Positions 7,847 through 15,725 of a stretch of DNA of 64,000 bases are shown here, in pieces. The position numbers and the translations under genes were made by a program. This DNA is from Phytopseudomonas straminea. GTDB taxonomy: Bacteria > Pseudomonadota > Gammaproteobacteria > Pseudomonadales > Pseudomonadaceae. The notes beneath the pieces are model-generated. The model worked only from the letters and a program-made list of their open reading frames with translations, was not told where the DNA came from and did not search any database. The stretch spans positions 124,001-188,000 of the forward strand of contig NZ_FOMO01000007.1 in NCBI RefSeq assembly GCF_900112645.1, given 5' to 3'. Every line of letters starts with the position of its first letter. The stretch's first letter is position 1.

Positions 7847-8524
7847 CTAAGCCACCGTGGCCTCACGCTTTGCAATGAACGCCGTCATCAGCTGATTGCC
7901 ATCGAGAATGTCGGTGCAGATAGCCTGGCGTGCCGCCTCGCCATCACCCTTCTGCAGGGCATGGAAAACCTCCCAGTGATGCTCGATCGCCATGCGCTCG
8001 TTGAAGTCGCCATAGGCCAGGGCGATCAACGGGCCGGTGCGCATCCACAGGCTGTCGAGCACATCGCGCAGCAGTGGCATATCGGCGATTTCGGCCAGGG
8101 CGAAGTGGAACGCCTGATTGAGCTTCAGTGCCGCGATCAGGTCGCCGTCGTGCACGGCTTTCAGGTTGTCGCGGATATTGCGCTCGAGCATCTGCAACTG
8201 TTCAGCGCTCACCTTGGCGGCTGCGGTTTCGGCGGCCAGGCCTTCGAGCGCCAGGCGGATGTTGCGGATTTCTGCGTATTGCGCCTGGCTCAGTACCGGC
8301 ACGCGGATGTCGCGCGGGGTCTTCAGGATCAGCGCCTTTTCCTTCGCCAACTGCAGGATCGCATCGCGTACCGGCGTGACGCTGGTACCCAACTGCTCGG
8401 CCAGGTCGCGGATGCGTAGGCGGTCGTCCGGCTGGAAACGGCCGGTGATCAAGGCCTCGCGCAGCAAGGCATAAACGCCACTACCCAGGTAGGTGTGGCT
8501 GAGACCGTCGATGGGGTATTTCAT
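7847..8524 (-). CDS. GntR-family regulator, FadR/FCD subfamily
   Basis: The 225-residue protein has an N-terminal winged helix (about residues 15-75, with RIRDLAEQLGTSVTPVRDAILQLAKEKAL) and a C-terminal all-helical FCD ligand domain (about 85-215). FCD regulators usually sense small carboxylates or sugar acids. It lies 48 bases downstream of the SDR gene on the same strand, so the pair is probably one operon transcribed from the 9308-9568 region, where a perfect 26-bp palindrome is the obvious candidate operator. GGAAG precedes the ATG. The effector cannot be read from the sequence. Confidence 0.9.
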   Translation of the reverse strand: MKYPIDGLSHTYLGSGVYALLREALITGRFQPDDRLRIRDLAEQLGTSVTPVRDAILQLAKEKALILKTPRDIRVPVLSQAQYAEIRNIRLALEGLAAETAAAKVSAEQLQMLERNIRDNLKAVHDGDLIAALKLNQAFHFALAEIADMPLLRDVLDSLWMRTGPLIALAYGDFNERMAIEHHWEVFHALQKGDGEAARQAICTDILDGNQLMTAFIAKREATVA

Positions 8525-8572
8525 GGTGGTGACTTCCAGGGCGCAGGCCAGGTGATTCTACCGTGCGGCGCC

Positions 8573-9307
8573 TCACACGTGCTGGCCACCGTTGACGTGA
8601 ATTTCTGCGCCATTGACGTAAGTCGCCCCGGACGTGCAGAGAAAATACACCAGCGAGGCGACTTCCTCGGGTTTGCCCAGGCGATGCATGGGAATGTCGC
8701 GCTCGACGATCTGCTCGGTACCTGACGAAAGGATCGAGGTATCGATTTCGCCCGGCGCGATGGCGTTGACGCGCACCCCGTGGCAGCCGAATTCGTGGGC
8801 CATCTCGCGGGTCAGTGCCGCCAGCCCCGCCTTGGAGGCGGCGTAGGCGGAACCGGCGAAAGGATGCACCCGTGACCCGGCGATGGAGGTGACGTTGATG
8901 ATGCTGCCCTGGGCCGCCTTCAGTTCCTCGAACAGCCCGCGGGCGAGCAGGGCGGTGGAAAACAGGTTGACGTTGAACACCTGGGTCCAGATGGCGTAGT
9001 CACTGCCCAGCACGCCCAGGCGCTCGCCCTTGCTGCCTTTGGGCGACACGCCGGCGTTGTTGACCAGTGCATCCAGCCGCCCGCCGAGCTTCTCGCGGAT
9101 CAGCGGCAGGCTCTCCTGCAAGTGCTCGATGTCCTCGAGGTCCAGGTGAATATGGTTGAGCTTGCCCTCGGCCCAGGGGCATTCGCTGACCCAGTCATGA
9201 CGCGAGGCGGTGAAGATGCGCCAGCCCGCCGCGTTGAAGTGTTTGACCGTCGCATGGCCGATGCCGCGGCTGGCGCCGGTCAGCAGCAGGGTTTTCTGAT
9301 CGCTCAT
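8573..9307 (-). CDS. short-chain dehydrogenase/reductase
   Basis: The 244-residue classical SDR has the cofactor motif TGASRGIG at residues 10-17, NNAG at 83-86, and catalytic Ser141, Tyr155 and Lys159 (YAASK). It ends in the usual NGAEIHVNGGQHV, so it is complete. The ATG at 9307 is chosen because GGAG lies about 10 bases upstream and the TGASRGIG motif is at the normal distance; the frame is open upstream for 43 residues without homologous character. The substrate is unknown. It is probably co-transcribed with the GntR/FCD gene. Confidence 0.88.
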   Translation of the reverse strand: MSDQKTLLLTGASRGIGHATVKHFNAAGWRIFTASRHDWVSECPWAEGKLNHIHLDLEDIEHLQESLPLIREKLGGRLDALVNNAGVSPKGSKGERLGVLGSDYAIWTQVFNVNLFSTALLARGLFEELKAAQGSIINVTSIAGSRVHPFAGSAYAASKAGLAALTREMAHEFGCHGVRVNAIAPGEIDTSILSSGTEQIVERDIPMHRLGKPEEVASLVYFLCTSGATYVNGAEIHVNGGQHV

Positions 9308-9368
9308 GGCATATCTCCGCAGGAGTGGGCTTGCGCAAGCACTGTAGCTGGGCAAATCATCGCTCAAT

Positions 9369-9394
9369 GAAAAATATGATGCATCATATTTTTC
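9369..9394. promoter_or_regulatory. perfect 26-bp palindrome in the divergent SDR / binding-protein promoter region
   Basis: Positions 9369-9394 are exactly self-complementary: G, five A, TATGATGCATCATA as the 14-base core, five T, C. It lies 62 bases upstream of the SDR start and 175 bases upstream of the binding-protein start. A symmetrical AT-flanked core of this kind is typical of GntR/FCD operators, and a GntR/FCD gene lies in the leftward operon. Confidence 0.7.
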
Positions 9395-9568
9395 TGAGTG
9401 CTTTAATGATGTTGCCGTGTACGCCAATAACAACAAATAGATGGCCTGGTGGATCTGCTCAGCTCTTCAGCGCCGTGCCAGTGGTTCTTGTCGGTAAAGC
9501 ACCGGTGTTTCTTCCTTGAAGCTGCCCTTACCCAACCAGAGCCCCGGCTCTGCCAGGAGCAACCCTCA

Positions 9569-10600
9569 ATGTTCAAGAAAACCGCACTACTGATCGCCTT
9601 CACCTGCAGCGCCGCCACGTTGCAAGCGGCTGACAAACTCGCCGTGGTTTCCTTTGGCGGTGACAACAAGGTGGTTCAGGAAACCGCGTTCTACAAACCC
9701 TTCGAGGCGCGCGAGAAGGTGCGCATCGAAGCGTCCGCGTACAACGGCGAGATGGCCAAGATCAAGGTCATGGCCGACACCGGGCAGGTTTCCTGGGACG
9801 TCGTTGAAGTGGAGACCCCGGAACTGATCCGTGGTTGCAGTGAAGGGCTGTTCGAGCCGCTGGACTGGGCGAAGATCGGCAAGCGTGAGGATTTCATTCC
9901 CGAAGCGGTGAGCGATTGCGGCGCCGGGATCTTCATCTGGTCGACGGTGCTGACCTACGACAGCAGCAAGCTCAAGGGCGCCCCCACGGGCTGGGCGGAT
10001 TTCTGGGATGTGCAGAAATTCCCGGGCAAGCGCGGCCTGCGCCGCGGCGCCAAGTTCACTCTGGAGTTCGCCCTGCTTGCCGACGGCGTGGCGCAGGCCG
10101 ATCTGTACAAGGTGCTGGGCACCGAAGAAGGCGTCGAGCGGGCGTTCCGCAAGCTCGATCAGCTCAAGCCCAACATCCAGTGGTGGGAAGCCGGCGCGCA
10201 GCCGCTGCAATGGCTGGCCGCCGGTGACGTGGTGATGACCTCGGCCTACAACGGCCGCGTGACCACCGCACAGAAGGAGGGCCGCGACTTCGTCATGCAA
10301 TGGAATGGCAGCCTTTACGACCTCGATCACTGGGCCATCGTCAAGGGCAGCAAGAACAAGGGACTGGCCGAGAAGTTCATCGCCATGGCCAGTACGCCCG
10401 AGTTGCAGAAGGTCTATGCCGAGGGCATTCCCTATGGCCCGACCAATACCCACACCATGGTGCTGATCGACCCGGCCATACAGGGCAGCCTGCCGACGGC
10501 GCCGCAGAACCTCAAGCACGCCCGCGCAATGGATATCGAGTTCTGGATCGACCATGGCGAAGACCTGGAGCAGCGTTTCAACGCCTGGGCCAGCAAATAA
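9569..10600 (+). CDS. ABC transporter periplasmic binding protein, PotD/PotF-like
   Basis: The 343-residue protein has a Sec signal peptide (MFKKTALLIAFTCSAATLQA, cleavage near residue 20) and the mature fold of polyamine-type substrate-binding proteins (WDVVEVETPELIRGC, GPTNTHT near the C-terminus). The ATG at 9569 follows GGAGCAACCCTCA and sits at the signal peptide; the upstream extension lacks signal character. No permease or ATPase genes are adjacent, so it must use partners encoded elsewhere. The following kinase and lyase genes suggest an amino alcohol or amine ligand. AACAACAA, a Crc-like motif, lies at 9429-9436 in the upstream region. Confidence 0.88.
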   Translation: MFKKTALLIAFTCSAATLQAADKLAVVSFGGDNKVVQETAFYKPFEAREKVRIEASAYNGEMAKIKVMADTGQVSWDVVEVETPELIRGCSEGLFEPLDWAKIGKREDFIPEAVSDCGAGIFIWSTVLTYDSSKLKGAPTGWADFWDVQKFPGKRGLRRGAKFTLEFALLADGVAQADLYKVLGTEEGVERAFRKLDQLKPNIQWWEAGAQPLQWLAAGDVVMTSAYNGRVTTAQKEGRDFVMQWNGSLYDLDHWAIVKGSKNKGLAEKFIAMASTPELQKVYAEGIPYGPTNTHTMVLIDPAIQGSLPTAPQNLKHARAMDIEFWIDHGEDLEQRFNAWASK

Positions 10601-10612
10601 AAGAGGTAACAG

Positions 10613-10675
10613 GCCCCAGGAGTGGCAGCGGGCCATGCCCGCTGATTACGGCATGGCCGGTTCGCTCCCTGGGGC
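10613..10675. repeat. REP-like long hairpin between binding protein and kinase genes
   Basis: GCCCCAGG at 10613-10620 pairs with CCTGGGGC at 10668-10675, and within it AGCGGGCCATGCC pairs imperfectly with GGCATGGCCGGTTCGCT. The central part matches the REP-like core GCGGGCCATGCCCGC. It could attenuate or stabilise the transcript between the two genes. Confidence 0.6.
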
Positions 10676-10740
10676 TGCCCTTGTGACAACAGGCAGTACA
10701 TGAATTTAACGATGGCCAGATCCTGGCGGAGTGTATCGAT

Positions 10741-11808
10741 GTGTCGCTGAATACCCAGGTTGTGCATGATCCCTTACTGCAGGCGCAGCCGGCGCAGGTC
10801 AGCGCGGTGCGCGCCGGTATCATCGCCAGCGAAAGCTTTGGTGTGCTGGGCAGCGTTCGCCCGTTGGCCGGTGAACGCGACCTGAATTTCCAGCTCGCCT
10901 GTGCGGACGATACGTCCTATCTGCTGAAGATTTCCCATCCGCTGGAAAATCCGCAGGTGGTGGATTTCCAGAACCAGGCGCTGCTGCAGATCCAGCGCGC
11001 CGATCCCGAGCTGCCGGTGCAGCGTGTGTATGCCGCGCGTGACGGTCGCTACCAGGCCGCCGTCGATATCGATGGCCAGACCATGCTGGTGCGTCTGCTG
11101 TCGTTCGTCGAAGGCCTGCCTCTGCATCAGGTCAGCGCGTGCAGCGTCTTACTGCGCCAGAACCTGGGCGACGCCATGGCGCGGCTCGACAGGGCGCTGG
11201 CCGACTTCCGACATCCGGCAGGGGGGCACGAGCTGCTTTGGGACATGCAGCAAGCCGCCCGGCTGCGGCCACTGCTGGCGCATATCGATGACCAGCCGTT
11301 GCGCGCGCTGGTGGGCGAGGCGCTGGATGCCTTCGAAACGCGGGCGTTGCCGCGTTATCCGACGTTGCGCCGTCAGGTGATCCACAACGATCTCAACCCT
11401 CACAATGTCATCGTCGACCGGCAGCAGCCGGAGCGTGTGCTGAACATTCTCGATTTCGGCGATATGGTCGAGGCGCCGTTGATCAACGAGGTCGGCGTGG
11501 CGGCGGCCTATCAACTGGGCCGCGGGGGGGACGTGCTGGCGCCAGCGCTGGACTTCGTGGCCGCCTATCATCGTGGCAACCCATTGCAGGAAGACGAGCT
11601 GGATATTCTCGGCGAGTTGATCGCCACGCGGCTGGTGATGACCATCGCCATCACCGCCTGGCGAGCCAGCCTGCACCCGGAAAATCGCGACTACATCCTG
11701 CGCAACGTGCCTCAGGCCAGCGCCAGCCTGCGCGGGCTGGCGGCCATCGAACCGGCGCGGGTGCGCCAACGAATCCATCAAGCCTGCCGGGGAGCCTTGC
11801 AGCCATGA
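10741..11808 (+). CDS. APH-family small-molecule kinase, hydroxylysine-kinase type
   Basis: The 355-residue protein has an aminoglycoside-phosphotransferase fold: catalytic HNDLNPHN at residues 215-222 (Asp217, Asn222) and the metal-binding DFGD at 238-241. The wording ILDFGDM followed by a hydrophobic helix is characteristic of the hydroxylysine kinase (HYKK/AGPHD1) branch rather than of antibiotic-resistance enzymes. It overlaps the next gene, a phospho-lyase of the AGXT2L type, by 4 bases (ATGA), so kinase and lyase are translationally coupled and probably act in sequence. The GTG at 10741 is chosen because GGCGGAG lies 8 bases upstream. The natural substrate could be 5-hydroxylysine or ethanolamine. 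Confidence 0.82.
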   Translation: MSLNTQVVHDPLLQAQPAQVSAVRAGIIASESFGVLGSVRPLAGERDLNFQLACADDTSYLLKISHPLENPQVVDFQNQALLQIQRADPELPVQRVYAARDGRYQAAVDIDGQTMLVRLLSFVEGLPLHQVSACSVLLRQNLGDAMARLDRALADFRHPAGGHELLWDMQQAARLRPLLAHIDDQPLRALVGEALDAFETRALPRYPTLRRQVIHNDLNPHNVIVDRQQPERVLNILDFGDMVEAPLINEVGVAAAYQLGRGGDVLAPALDFVAAYHRGNPLQEDELDILGELIATRLVMTIAITAWRASLHPENRDYILRNVPQASASLRGLAAIEPARVRQRIHQACRGALQP

Positions 11809-13121
11809 ACATGATCAACGGGTTCAGCGCGGCGGATGCCGAACGGCTGACTGAAAAGGAGCGCAGCCTCATCGAGCGCCGCAAGCGGCTGCTCGGCCCG
11901 GCCTACCGATTGTTCTACGAGCGTCCGCTGCACACAGTGCGCGGCGAGGGCGTATGGCTTTTCGACGCGGCGGGCCGTCGCTACCTGGACGCCTACAACA
12001 ACGTGGCTTCCATCGGCCATTGTCACCCGCGGGTGGTGCAGGCGATTGCCGAGCAGGCCGCGGTGCTCAATACCCACACCCGATACCTGCAGGAAGGCAT
12101 TCTCGATTATGCCGAGCAATTGCTGGCGACCTTCCCGGCCGGGCTCGAGCAGGTGATGTTCACCTGCACGGGCAGCGAGGCCAATGACCTGGCGTTGCGC
12201 ATCGCCCGCCATTACACCGGCGGCACCGGAGTGATCATCACCCGTTTCGCCTACCACGGGGTGACCGGCGATATTTCCGCGCTGTCGCCATCGCTAGGCG
12301 CCAGTATCCAGCTTCCTGCCCATGCCCGTACCGTGCGCGCTCCGGATGTCTATCGCCTCGGGCCCGAGGCGGGCAAGCTGTTCGCCCAAGACGTGCGTGC
12401 CGCCATCGCCGATCTGCGCGCCCACGGCATCAAGCCGGCGGCGCTGCTGGTCGACGGCATCTTCGCCAGCGATGGCATCTTCGCAGGGCCCGAAGGCTGT
12501 ATCGCCGAAGCGGTCGCGGTCGCCCAGGCAGAGGGGCTGCTGTACATCGCCGATGAAGTGCAGAGTGGCTTCGCTCGCACCGGCTCGCATATGTGGGGCT
12601 TCCAGCGCCACGGCGTGCAGCCGGATCTGGTCAGCCTCGGCAAACCGATGGGCAACGGCCAGCCCATCGCCGGCGTGGTGGTGCGCCCCGAGGTGCTCGA
12701 GCCCTTTGGTCGCAGCATGCGCTACTTCAACACTTTTGGCGGTAACCCGGTGTCCTGCGCCGCCGGCCAGGCCGTGCTCGACGTGATCCGCGACGAGGGC
12801 CTGTTGCAGCGCTCGGCACGGATCGGCGACTACCTGCTGGCCGGCATAAGCCGTCTGGCCGGGTGCCACGAACTGATTGGCGATGTGCGCGGAGCGGGGA
12901 TGTTCATCGGCGTCGAACTGGTCAGTGATCGGGCCAGCAAGGCGCCGGCGGCCGAGCAGGCCAAGCGGGTGGTCAACGGCATGCGCGAGGGCGGCGTGCT
13001 GATCAGCGCAGCCGGGCCGCTGGAGAACATCCTGAAGATTCGGCCTTTGCTGGCATTCGAGCAGACGCATGCGGATCTGTTGATCGATGCATTGGATGAG
13101 GCCTTGCAGACCTTGGTGTGA
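11805..13121 (+). CDS. class III PLP-dependent phospho-lyase (AGXT2L type)
   Basis: The 438-residue class III aminotransferase-fold protein has GSEAN at 123-127, the cofactor Asp250 (ADEVQSGF) and PLP Lys280 (SLGKPMGNG). The segments YRLFYERPLHTVRG, NNVASIGHCHP and LNTHTRYL are those of the ethanolamine-phosphate / 5-phosphohydroxylysine phospho-lyases, which release phosphate and ammonia instead of transaminating. Coupling to the upstream kinase supports a two-step route: phosphorylate an amino alcohol, then eliminate phosphate to give a semialdehyde or aldehyde. The generic annotation aspartate aminotransferase family would be misleading. A 9-bp hairpin (13133-13154) just past the stop lies inside the convergent kptA gene. 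Confidence 0.82.
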   Translation: MNMINGFSAADAERLTEKERSLIERRKRLLGPAYRLFYERPLHTVRGEGVWLFDAAGRRYLDAYNNVASIGHCHPRVVQAIAEQAAVLNTHTRYLQEGILDYAEQLLATFPAGLEQVMFTCTGSEANDLALRIARHYTGGTGVIITRFAYHGVTGDISALSPSLGASIQLPAHARTVRAPDVYRLGPEAGKLFAQDVRAAIADLRAHGIKPAALLVDGIFASDGIFAGPEGCIAEAVAVAQAEGLLYIADEVQSGFARTGSHMWGFQRHGVQPDLVSLGKPMGNGQPIAGVVVRPEVLEPFGRSMRYFNTFGGNPVSCAAGQAVLDVIRDEGLLQRSARIGDYLLAGISRLAGCHELIGDVRGAGMFIGVELVSDRASKAPAAEQAKRVVNGMREGGVLISAAGPLENILKIRPLLAFEQTHADLLIDALDEALQTLV

Positions 13122-13126
13122 GCCGC

Positions 13127-13666
13127 TCAGGCCCGCCGAAGGAATTCGGCGGGCACCGCCTCGGTCAGCCAGACGCCGTTGTCGGCCTGGAAGAACATGA
13201 AGCCCTGCGCGTGCATGCGCAGCGCGTCGACTTCGAGAATCACCGGGCTACCGTAGCGTTGACCGACCTGCAGGGCAGTTTCCATATCCCGAGACAGGTG
13301 CACATGATGGCGCGCTCCGGCGATCAGGCCCTGGCCTTCGATGGACTCCAGAAAGCGACTGGCGGTGCCGTGGTAGAGGCGCTCGGGTGGCTGTTTCCGT
13401 ACGTGCTGGAGCTGCACCTGAGCGGTCGAATGACCTTGCGCAGCGCGGATCCTGCAGCCGTCAGCGGACAGGCTGAAGCGCTTCTTGTCGCTGCTGGCAA
13501 CCACGTCTTCGATGGTTTCGATATCCAGCGCGCGACCGCTGCGGGCGGCACCCTCGATCAGTGCGTCGATGTCGGCCCAGCCTTCGCTATCGAGCTGCAG
13601 ACCTATGGCTTGGGGCTCATGACGCAGCACGTAGCTGAGGAATTTGCTGGTTTCGTCGCGGCTCAT
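13127..13666 (-). CDS. kptA: RNA 2'-phosphotransferase (Tpt1/KptA)
   Basis: The 179-residue protein has the family landmarks FLSYVLRHEP at the N-terminus, LYHGTA, HHVHLS and the C-terminal VWLTEAVP. The enzyme removes an internal RNA 2'-phosphate using NAD+, producing ADP-ribose 1'',2''-cyclic phosphate; in bacteria its physiological substrate is unclear since they lack the eukaryotic tRNA splicing pathway. The gene converges with the phospho-lyase gene, leaving only 5 bases between stops. The ribosome site is weak (AAAAG). The length is typical for the bacterial family. Confidence 0.93.
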   Translation of the reverse strand: MSRDETSKFLSYVLRHEPQAIGLQLDSEGWADIDALIEGAARSGRALDIETIEDVVASSDKKRFSLSADGCRIRAAQGHSTAQVQLQHVRKQPPERLYHGTASRFLESIEGQGLIAGARHHVHLSRDMETALQVGQRYGSPVILEVDALRMHAQGFMFFQADNGVWLTEAVPAEFLRRA

Positions 13667-13698
13667 CTTTTAATTACGTCCATGTCATAAAACGGGGC

Positions 13699-14256
13699 TC
13701 AGGCGCCGGGTTTGCTATCCAAGGCCTTGCAACTGGCCGCATAGTTCTGTTTGCAGGCACTCTGAAACAGGCGGCGGGCCTGGTCTGGGTCGCGCTGAAC
13801 GCCGTCGATGCCGCGCATGTAAAGGTTGCCGAGAATATGCTGCGCCATGGGGTTGCCGCTGCTGGCGGATTGGTTCAGATACTTGAGCATGGCGGGCGGG
13901 TTGCGAAATTCCGGGTTGTCCCGGCCAGTGTAGAGGTAAGCCAGGCTGACGGCGGCCTCGGCGTGGCCGCGGTCGGCTGCCTGTTTCCACCAGTACTCGG
14001 CCTGCTTGAGATCCTTCTGCGGCTTGCCGACGAAATAGAAACTGCCCAGTTTGAACTGGCTGTCCAGGTCGCCACGTTGTGCCAGGGCGGTCAGGCGCTG
14101 GAAGTCACCTTCGGCGGCCTGCTGCTCGGGGGACGCCGCGCCTGTTGGGTTCTGGTGCGCAGGCGCCTGGGGCTGGTGGCGGTTGACGCAACCGGCGAGC
14201 AGGGCGAGAACGCTGGCGAGCAGCAACGGCGTGGTGAATACGGACAGTCGGGTCAT
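13699..14256 (-). CDS. Sel1-repeat lipoprotein
   Basis: The 185-residue protein begins with a lipoprotein signal peptide whose lipobox LLAGC places the lipidated Cys at about residue 22. After a Pro/Ala/Gln-rich linker come TPR-like Sel1 repeats (for example GDLDSQFKLGSFYFVGKPQKD and GNPMAQHILGNLYMRG). Sel1 proteins act as protein-interaction scaffolds; membrane or periplasmic anchoring is predicted, function unknown. It lies 32 bases upstream of kptA on the same strand and may be co-transcribed with it. GGAG precedes the ATG. Confidence 0.85.
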   Translation of the reverse strand: MTRLSVFTTPLLLASVLALLAGCVNRHQPQAPAHQNPTGAASPEQQAAEGDFQRLTALAQRGDLDSQFKLGSFYFVGKPQKDLKQAEYWWKQAADRGHAEAAVSLAYLYTGRDNPEFRNPPAMLKYLNQSASSGNPMAQHILGNLYMRGIDGVQRDPDQARRLFQSACKQNYAASCKALDSKPGA

Positions 14257-14382
14257 GCTTGGGCTCCGGGAAGGACGGCTTGCGTCTCATGTCGAGAGCC
14301 GTCGGTGCTGCGATTATTGTCGAGGTTCGACCTGCTGGTCGGCAAACCGTTCGCCTGCCGGTGAACGATGCTGCTTGGTTGT

Positions 14383-14432
14383 GTGAAATTAATCGTGTAT
14401 TTTTTCATGAAATAATCGCTCGATAATTTCAC
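14383..14432. promoter_or_regulatory. operator-like inverted repeats upstream of the oxidase operon
   Basis: GTGAAATT at 14383-14390 is repeated in inverted form as AATTTCAC at 14425-14432, and a perfect 10-bp palindrome TTTCATGAAA lies between them at 14403-14412. The whole AT-rich stretch ends 3 bases before the oxidase start codon, so a bound protein would block translation initiation or transcription. The XRE-cupin regulator in the same operon is the natural candidate. Confidence 0.5.
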
Positions 14433-14435
14433 TCC

Positions 14436-15725
14436 ATGTTCCGGCAGTCCCCTCGCCATCTCGCCACCTACTATGCAGGCTGTTATCCCGGCCCTATCCC
14501 CGAGCGTGCTCGCCTCGAAGAGGACCTGGACTGCGACGTGGTGGTCGTCGGAGGCGGCTTCAGCGGTTTGCATTGTGCCCTGCGCCTGGCGGAGGCCGGC
14601 AAACGGGTGATCGTGCTGGAGGCCAGCCGCGTCGCCTGGGCGGCCTCGGGGCGCAACGGTGGGCAGGCGCTGCTGGGTTGGTCGTGCGATATGCCGCCGT
14701 TGGAAAAGGCCCTTGGCCTCGACGCTGCCCGCCAGCTGTGGGACAGCATGTGCTGGGCCGCCGATGAGCTTCGCGAGTTGCCAGCGCGCCATGGTTTCGA
14801 GGTGGATTACCGTGTTGGCAGCCTGTGGACGGCGGTACTGCCGCGCCGGGTCGGGCAGCTTCGTGAGGCGCAGCATGAGGCGCTGCACAAATGGGGCTAC
14901 CACGACCTGCGGCTGATCGAAGGCGCGGAGCTGCGCGAATGGATCGACAGCCCGCGTTACGTGGCGGCGCTGCATGACGCCAGGGGCGCCCACCTCGACC
15001 CGCTCAAGCTGGCCCAGGGGTTGGCGGCGGCTATCGAGAAGGCCGGCAGCCGTATCTACGAGCAGACCAGAGCCCTGGCCTACGAATCGCTGCCGGGAGG
15101 CTACCGCGTGCGCACCGCGCATGGCGAGGTGCGCGCTGATGTATTGGTTCTGGCCTGCAATGCCTACCTCGACACGCTGGACGAGTCGCTATCCCGGCGC
15201 GTGCTGCCGGTCGGCTCCTATCAGGTGGCCACCCAAGCGCTCGACCCACAATTGGCGCGTTCGCTGCTGCCGCAGAACAGCTGCGTGATCGACAACCAGT
15301 TCGTTCCCGATTACTTGCGCCTGACCCCGGACAACCGCCTGTTGTTCGGCGGTGGCTGCACCTATCTCGGCGGCTTGCCGAAAGACGTGCCCGCGGCGAC
15401 CCGCCCGTATCTGGAGCGCGTATTTCCCCAGCTCAAGGGCGTGGCCATCGAATACGGCTGGGGCGGGCATATCGACGTCACCATGAAGCGCACCCCGGAT
15501 GTCGGGCGCAGCGGCCAGCGCTACTGGCTGCAGGGGTTCTCCGGCCACGGCGTGCTGCCGACCCTGGCTGCGGCACGGGCGGTGACCGATTCGATTGCCG
15601 GCGATGACCAGTTGCTGGCGCTCTACCAGCGCATCGGCAACCCGCGTTTTCCCGGCGGCACCTGGCTGGCGGCGCCGCTGGAGGCCGCAGGCAAGGCCTG
15701 GTATCGGCTGCGTGACTTTTTATGA
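14436..15725 (+). CDS. FAD-dependent amine oxidase of the DAO family (PuuB-like)
   Basis: The 429-residue flavoprotein has the dinucleotide-binding segment DVVVVGGGFSGLHCALRLAE (GGGFSG at 39-44) followed by VIVLEA, and the R-x-x-x-W-A-x-SGRNGGQ signature seen in gamma-glutamylputrescine oxidase and related DAO-superfamily enzymes. It probably oxidises a secondary or gamma-glutamylated amine to an aldehyde. It overlaps the XRE-cupin gene by 4 bases, and a glutamine-synthetase-like gene follows, as in puu-type pathways. The substrate is not defined by sequence. The start codon lies close to operator-like repeats and lacks a strong Shine-Dalgarno sequence. Confidence 0.87.
   Translation: MFRQSPRHLATYYAGCYPGPIPERARLEEDLDCDVVVVGGGFSGLHCALRLAEAGKRVIVLEASRVAWAASGRNGGQALLGWSCDMPPLEKALGLDAARQLWDSMCWAADELRELPARHGFEVDYRVGSLWTAVLPRRVGQLREAQHEALHKWGYHDLRLIEGAELREWIDSPRYVAALHDARGAHLDPLKLAQGLAAAIEKAGSRIYEQTRALAYESLPGGYRVRTAHGEVRADVLVLACNAYLDTLDESLSRRVLPVGSYQVATQALDPQLARSLLPQNSCVIDNQFVPDYLRLTPDNRLLFGGGCTYLGGLPKDVPAATRPYLERVFPQLKGVAIEYGWGGHIDVTMKRTPDVGRSGQRYWLQGFSGHGVLPTLAAARAVTDSIAGDDQLLALYQRIGNPRFPGGTWLAAPLEAAGKAWYRLRDFL

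Noticed and set aside
10741..11808. Aminoglycoside resistance gene
   Set aside because: The APH fold is shared, but the ILDFGDM signature and the coupled phospho-lyase fit a metabolic kinase.
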